Part shown: positions 7,244 to 10,047 of the stretch, one piece after another
Position numbering within the stretch: position 1 is the first letter of the stretch
How the letters are laid out: every line of letters begins with the position of its first letter
DNA from: an uncultured Terrimonas sp.
GTDB taxonomy: Bacteria; Bacteroidota; Bacteroidia; Chitinophagales; Chitinophagaceae
Direction: 5' to 3'
Assembly (NCBI GenBank): GCA_946886925.1
Contig: CAMPJQ010000054.1
Coordinates: 1-10,047, forward strand
Length of the DNA: 10,047 nucleotides
The notes under the pieces: model-generated
Told to the model about the DNA's origin: nothing
Database searches by the model: none
The model's input: only the letters and a program-made list of their open reading frames with translations
Made by a program: the position numbers and the translations under genes

Positions 7244-8041
7244 ATGGTTCGCAGTTTCCACGTTATAGCTAGAAAAATATGTACGGTGGCAGTGCTGTTC
7301 ATTATTGCCATACCTGTTTTTACACAGGAAATAGGTGTGCAGTTATACAGCTTCAGAAAGCAGCTCCCGGGTAATGTTCCTGTCATGCTGGAAAAAATAA
7401 GTAAAATGGGTATTAAGGAGCTGGAAGGCGGCGGCAGCTATGGGTTGCCGCCAGGTGAGTTTAAGTCCCTGCTAAAGAAAAATAACCTGAAAGTTGTTAG
7501 TGTAGGCGCCGATTTTCAGCAACTGGCTAAAGATCCTCAGGCATCTGTTGACCTGGCCAAAACCTATGGCGCAAAATATGTGGTTGTATTCTGGATTCCG
7601 CATACAGACGTTTTTACAATTGATGATGCTAAAAATGCAGTCAATGTATTTAATTCGGCCGGAAAGCTGTTGAAAGAAAATGGAATTGCTTTGTGCTATC
7701 ATGCGCACGGATATGAATTTGGAGCTTACGGTAAGGGAACATTGTTTGATTATCTTGCAGAAAACCTTAACCCTGCCTATGCCAATTTTGAAATGGATGT
7801 ATTCTGGGTAAAACACCCGGGTCAGGATCCGGTAGCATTGCTTCAAAAATATCCCAGCCGTTTTCCTTTAATGCACCTTAAAGACAGGAAGACAGGAACA
7901 GAAGGGAACCAGAAAGGCGAGGCCGATGTAGAAACCAATGTAGTGCTGGGTTCGGGCGATGTTGGCATTGCTGCCATAATGAAGGCTGCAAAAAAAGCCG
8001 GTGTAAAACATTATTTTATTGAAGACGAATCATCACGCTAG
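7244..8041 (+). CDS. Exported sugar phosphate isomerase/epimerase-type TIM-barrel protein, ends at an amber codon
   Basis: This is a xylose-isomerase-like TIM-barrel protein (AP endonuclease family 2 superfamily); related proteins isomerise or epimerise sugars. The ATG at 7244 is chosen over a TTG at 7196 because it gives a signal peptide: basic residues, a hydrophobic stretch near residues 12-25, then PVFTQ. The mature barrel starts EIGVQLYSFR. Probable metal ligands are E158 (CYHAHGYEF), D185 (FEMDVFW), H211 (LMHLKD) and E260 (FIEDES), with spacing like known epimerases of this fold. The annotated product stops after 265 aa at TAG (8039-8041), directly after FIEDESSR. The same frame then continues for 17 sense codons that resemble the usual family C-terminus and ends at TGA (8093-8095). 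The product therefore probably lacks its last helix, although all four ligands precede the stop. It is divergent from ridA; a functional link is not evident. Confidence 0.85.
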   Translation: MVRSFHVIARKICTVAVLFIIAIPVFTQEIGVQLYSFRKQLPGNVPVMLEKISKMGIKELEGGGSYGLPPGEFKSLLKKNNLKVVSVGADFQQLAKDPQASVDLAKTYGAKYVVVFWIPHTDVFTIDDAKNAVNVFNSAGKLLKENGIALCYHAHGYEFGAYGKGTLFDYLAENLNPAYANFEMDVFWVKHPGQDPVALLQKYPSRFPLMHLKDRKTGTEGNQKGEADVETNVVLGSGDVGIAAIMKAAKKAGVKHYFIEDESSR

Positions 8042-8095
8042 GTTGAACAGGTGCCACGCAGCCTCGCTTACCTGGCGTCGCTGAAACAGGAGTGA
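8042..8095 (+). other. In-frame C-terminal remnant after the amber codon
   Basis: These 17 codons continue the frame of the upstream isomerase-type gene beyond its TAG and encode VEQVPRSLAYLASLKQE before TGA. The segment looks like the final amphipathic helix of this family, where a QVPxSLxYLxSL pattern commonly follows the EDES motif. There is no start codon of its own. It is either the lost tail of a gene with a nonsense mutation, or is translated by read-through of the amber codon. Confidence 0.7.
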
Positions 8096-8152
8096 TTTGA
8101 AATTTGATTCCTGCATTACGGCCGGTTTTAGTTTGAAATGGATACAATATTG

Positions 8153-8177
8153 ACAGAGCCAGGGGTGGCTGTTTTTT
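8153..8177 (+). terminator. Probable Rho-independent terminator after the isomerase-type gene
   Basis: AGCCA (8157-8161) and TGGCT (8166-8170) form a 5-bp stem around GGGG. An alternative pairing, ACA-GCCA with TGGC-TGT and a 2-nt bulge, lengthens the stem to 7 bp. Six T follow (8172-8177). It lies 57 bp past the TGA that ends the extended frame, a suitable place for plus-strand termination. The stem is short, so confidence is moderate. Confidence 0.55.
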
Positions 8178-8307
8178 ATTATCAAGCTATTCTTTGCACA
8201 TTTTCATATTCCTATTCCGCACCGGATACAAAGGCATGTTTTTGTGTCTGAACCATTGAAGGCAAAAACGACCTCTAAAAAATAACAGTTGTTCATTGGG
8301 CATGAAA

Positions 8308-8370
8308 TTTTAAAAAAATACACCGCGAAGAATCGCGGTGTCAGATATATACTTAAAACTCCAAAACGCT
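8308..8370 (-). repeat. Hairpin-tail repeat, copy A (terminator-like on the minus strand)
   Basis: The copy consists of an A-rich stretch (8312-8318), a perfect 9-bp hairpin (ACACCGCGA 8320-8328, loop AGAA, TCGCGGTGT 8333-8341), a 4-bp variable gap and a 25-bp tail (8346-8370). Read on the minus strand the order is tail, hairpin, then ATTTTTTT, which is the form of an intrinsic terminator. Copy B lies exactly 152 bp away with the same internal spacing. It may be a back-up terminator for the gene at 8564-9916. Confidence 0.75.
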
Positions 8371-8461
8371 TATTTGCTTGTGGTGCCGGCTTCAATCGTC
8401 AAATCCGGTACGGCAGGTGCCGGGAACCATAATACCTTTTAGGATTTGAATTTTTCTGATG

Positions 8462-8522
8462 TTTTAAAAATACACCGTGAAGAATCACGGCGTCTCTTAT
8501 ATACTTAAAACTCCAAAACGCT
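8462..8522 (-). repeat. Hairpin-tail repeat, copy B (terminator-like on the minus strand)
   Basis: This is the second copy of the element. The hairpin arms are 8472-8480 (ACACCGTGA) and 8485-8493 (TCACGGCGT), with the same AGAA loop and one A-C mismatch. The 25-bp tail at 8498-8522 is identical to that of copy A. Compared with copy A, one base pair of the stem has changed from C-G to T-A on both sides. On the minus strand the hairpin is followed by ATTTTT and lies about 70 bp after the stop of the haloperoxidase-like gene, so it is the first candidate terminator for it. Confidence 0.75.
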
Positions 8523-8563
8523 CTTCAATATCTTTTGCGGATTTGCCTGCCTTATAAAAAAGC

Positions 8564-9916
8564 TTATTCGGAAAGCTTACCGTATTGTGTTTGTTTATTT
8601 TTCATTTTTAGTTTACTCATAACCAATGCTCCTATTTTTTCTCCCTGCACCGTGGCTACGTCTACCGAATTCCGGTAATGTATTCCTCCGTAAAATCGGC
8701 TGAGACCCGCTTCTGCCGCGGCTTCCCGCGGCGACTTAAACTCTCTGTCGGGCCAGCCCCACGCCCTCTCCGTAGTATCTCTGAAGGGAGTATTATCCCC
8801 ATATATCGAAGTAAGTACGCTGGCGGCAGCAGTAGAAATAATGGCATGTCCGCTGGTATATTCCGGAAAAGGTGGTGTTTGCAATTCAGGTTTCCAGTCC
8901 TCGTCGATATACTTATTGATATAGGTTTCCGGGCGAATCACATTCCATCCGAATTTCATATCCCAGCACGATATGAACGCATCCATCACAGCAAATGAAA
9001 CAGCAGCATAATTGTATACGGTTTCATCGAAGTCTGAATTTTTATTTTTTGCAATAATGCCGGTGATACCCATCCAGTGTCCGCCGGGCGTCATAGCTTT
9101 GGTGGCAAACATAACGTGCCCGGCTACGTTCATCTTGAATCCGTTGCAATCCCAAAAGTCTGCAATGGCTTTTTGTTCAGGATTAAGGTTTTTGCCGGTG
9201 AGATACACTTCGTTCACCATTTTATAAAAAATACTGTTGCTGTCTTTGCTGAAAGTAGGTGGCGGAGGTGCACCAAATTGGTTAGCACTATCCATAACAA
9301 TGGTTCTTATGGTTGCCCAATGGGGCTCCACTGCCTGGAAATATCCCGGCGGTGTAGGCACCCATTTGGCCTCATCATCGGGTACTGTATATTTTGCCGC
9401 AGAGCGGGTTTGCGCATAATTGTCTTTTTTACTCCATTGCAATACATGTTTTGCAACAGTATCTGCATATTTTACGGAGTTATTATACACGTCATCAGGC
9501 ATACCATGGTCTCTTGCCAGTTGGTGTAATGAATCAATAATGGCAGCGGTAGTTTCTTTTGAAAATGTAAGTGTCTCACCAATATGCATCAAGGCCAATG
9601 AGGCCGCAAACTGATACTGGATGGGCGCTCCTAGAGGTGGTGCCGGCACATTTTCCCAATCTTTTAATTGCCCGTCAAGCGTGGCATACTTTGTATTGCC
9701 ATGCGCCATCACTTCATAGGCCGCCAGGTGACCATAAGCATAAATTCTGCTGGCCACCGGCGGTGAAAAAATATCATAGGTAATTACTTCCGTTAGCTGG
9801 TTGGTTATGTTGCTGTAAAGCAGTGGATTGCTGAATACGGCTTCATAATCATTTTTGGTATTGCATGCACTGCTAAAAACGGCTGATAGCACTATAGAAC
9901 AAATAAACTTCTTCAT
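8564..9916 (-). CDS. Lipoprotein of the vanadium haloperoxidase / PAP2 phosphatase superfamily (450 aa)
   Basis: Proteins of this superfamily bind vanadate and oxidise halides with H2O2, or bind phosphate and act as acid phosphatases, using the same residues. The signal peptide MKKFICSIVLSAVFSSAC ends in a lipobox with cysteine 18, so the mature protein is probably attached to the outer membrane. The body is helical. The active-site motifs are K321 and R328 in KFGWNVIRP, S355-G356-H357 in PEYTSGH, and R407 and H413 in SRFYGGIH. All expected oxyanion ligands and the axial histidine are present; the usual aspartate four residues after that histidine is replaced by serine (S417). The 450-aa length is normal for bacterial vanadium-haloperoxidase-like proteins. 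Whether it is a haloperoxidase or a phosphatase cannot be told from sequence. It is a single gene with its own upstream region, followed by two terminator-like hairpins. Confidence 0.88.
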   Translation of the reverse strand: MKKFICSIVLSAVFSSACNTKNDYEAVFSNPLLYSNITNQLTEVITYDIFSPPVASRIYAYGHLAAYEVMAHGNTKYATLDGQLKDWENVPAPPLGAPIQYQFAASLALMHIGETLTFSKETTAAIIDSLHQLARDHGMPDDVYNNSVKYADTVAKHVLQWSKKDNYAQTRSAAKYTVPDDEAKWVPTPPGYFQAVEPHWATIRTIVMDSANQFGAPPPPTFSKDSNSIFYKMVNEVYLTGKNLNPEQKAIADFWDCNGFKMNVAGHVMFATKAMTPGGHWMGITGIIAKNKNSDFDETVYNYAAVSFAVMDAFISCWDMKFGWNVIRPETYINKYIDEDWKPELQTPPFPEYTSGHAIISTAAASVLTSIYGDNTPFRDTTERAWGWPDREFKSPREAAAEAGLSRFYGGIHYRNSVDVATVQGEKIGALVMSKLKMKNKQTQYGKLSE

Positions 9917-9931
9917 AATCGTAGTAACCGG

Positions 9932-10016
9932 TTATGGCCTTATTATGGCATTGATAAATCAAATCGTATAAATAACAGATACCACAGCTTTTTTTCATAA
10001 AGCCTGGAATGCCATA
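9932..10016. promoter_or_regulatory. Short direct and inverted repeats upstream of the haloperoxidase-like gene
   Basis: TTATGGC occurs twice in direct orientation (9932-9938 and 9943-9949), each followed by one base and TT or T. The second copy belongs to TATGGCATT (9944-9952), which recurs as its exact inverse AATGCCATA at 10008-10016, 55 bp away. All copies lie within 100 bp before the minus-strand start at 9916, where an operator would be expected. No clear -7/-33 promoter pair was found; the nearest is TACGATTTG on the minus strand, which has one base too many between TA and TTTG. This is a candidate only. Confidence 0.3.
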
Positions 10017-10047
10017 TCAATTCGATCCTTACCGTTTATTTATTTTC

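Larger units (their letters stand above)
8096..8563. other. Gene-free region between two convergent genes
   Basis: This 468-bp stretch separates the plus-strand isomerase-type gene from the minus-strand haloperoxidase-like gene. It holds the probable plus-strand terminator (8153-8177) and two copies of a hairpin-containing repeat (about 8308-8370 and 8462-8522). Open frames on either strand are short and lack convincing starts. I see nothing else that I can support between 8178 and 8307 or between 8371 and 8461. Confidence 0.7.

Noticed and set aside
8039..8041. Pyrrolysine or a reassigned genetic code at the TAG codon
   Set aside because: ctaB in the same window uses TAG as a normal stop, no pyrrolysine machinery is visible, and such systems are not expected in Bacteroidota. 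A nonsense mutation or simple read-through is more economical.
8204..8395. Minus-strand open frame of 63 codons across repeat copy A
   Set aside because: It starts with TTG, is low in typical protein-like composition (many Cys and Phe), and runs through the hairpin and T tract of the repeat. It is best explained as a by-product of the repeat.
8370..8438. Minus-strand open stretch of 22 codons (ending in EAGTTSK and TAA) between the two repeat copies
   Set aside because: The peptide looks protein-like, but the stretch is bounded upstream by TAA, has no usable start codon and overlaps the repeat tail. It might be a gene remnant, but the length gives no support.
8498..8604. Minus-strand open stretch ending in KAGKSAKDIEERFGVLSI, overlapping the 3' end of the haloperoxidase-like gene in another frame
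   Set aside because: It resembles a helix-turn-helix-like peptide, but it has no ATG, begins after a TGA inside the upstream gene and is only about 35 codons long. It is mentioned only because it ends in the repeat tail.
8678..9529. Plus-strand open frames opposite the haloperoxidase-like gene
   Set aside because: They lie antisense to a gene with a complete set of active-site motifs, and their translations show no recognisable protein features.

Overview
The window looks like a chromosomal segment of a Bacteroidota bacterium, most probably of the Chitinophagaceae or a close relative. The support is indirect but consistent. The aa3-type oxidase locus carries two consecutive subunit III genes followed by a small subunit IV. 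Three genes encode lipoproteins with Bacteroidota-style signal peptides. Genes lack obvious Shine-Dalgarno sequences, and one upstream region contains a TAnnTTTG-type -7 box. No rRNA, tRNA, CRISPR array, insertion sequence or phage gene is visible. All complete genes read as chromosomal housekeeping or accessory metabolism.

Region 1 (3-3026, plus strand) is the distal part of a cytochrome c oxidase operon. It holds the last 51 codons of subunit I (ctaD), heme O synthase (ctaB), two different subunit III genes (191 and 247 aa) and subunit IV (146 aa). The genes are 18-37 bp apart, and the run is closed by a clear Rho-independent terminator. CtaB makes the heme O precursor of heme A, while subunits III and IV complete the membrane complex. 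The operon therefore encodes both the enzyme and part of its cofactor supply.

Region 2 (3052-5512, plus strand) has two lipoprotein genes without a recognisable enzymatic function. The first is a 378-aa protein with a probable helical-repeat first half. The second is a 376-aa protein with a probable lipocalin-like C-terminal domain.

Region 3 (5524-7163, minus strand) is a two-gene unit: a RidA-family protein followed 11 bp later by a fold-type III PLP enzyme of the D-threonine aldolase / D-serine dehydratase family. RidA proteins hydrolyse the reactive enamines and imines that PLP dehydratases release, so the pairing points to a D-hydroxyamino-acid lyase whose product is scavenged by its neighbour. 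A divergent secreted sugar phosphate isomerase/epimerase-type TIM-barrel gene (7244-8041, plus) ends at an amber codon. It is followed in the same frame by 17 codons that read like the missing family C-terminus and then by TGA. This is the most specific anomaly in the window.

Region 4 (8096-8563) is 468 bp without a gene. It contains a probable plus-strand terminator and a duplicated element of about 60 bp at 152-bp spacing. Each copy has a hairpin with a compensatory base-pair change plus an identical 25-bp arm. On the minus strand both copies look like terminators downstream of the last gene. Region 5 (8564-9916, minus) is a 450-aa lipoprotein of the vanadium haloperoxidase / PAP2 superfamily with all expected vanadate/phosphate-binding residues. 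Its upstream region (9917-10047) carries short direct and inverted repeats that could be operator sites.

I did not find an obviously new defence, mobile or biosynthetic system. The items most worth checking are the in-frame amber codon, the duplicated terminator-like element and the RidA-PLP enzyme pair.
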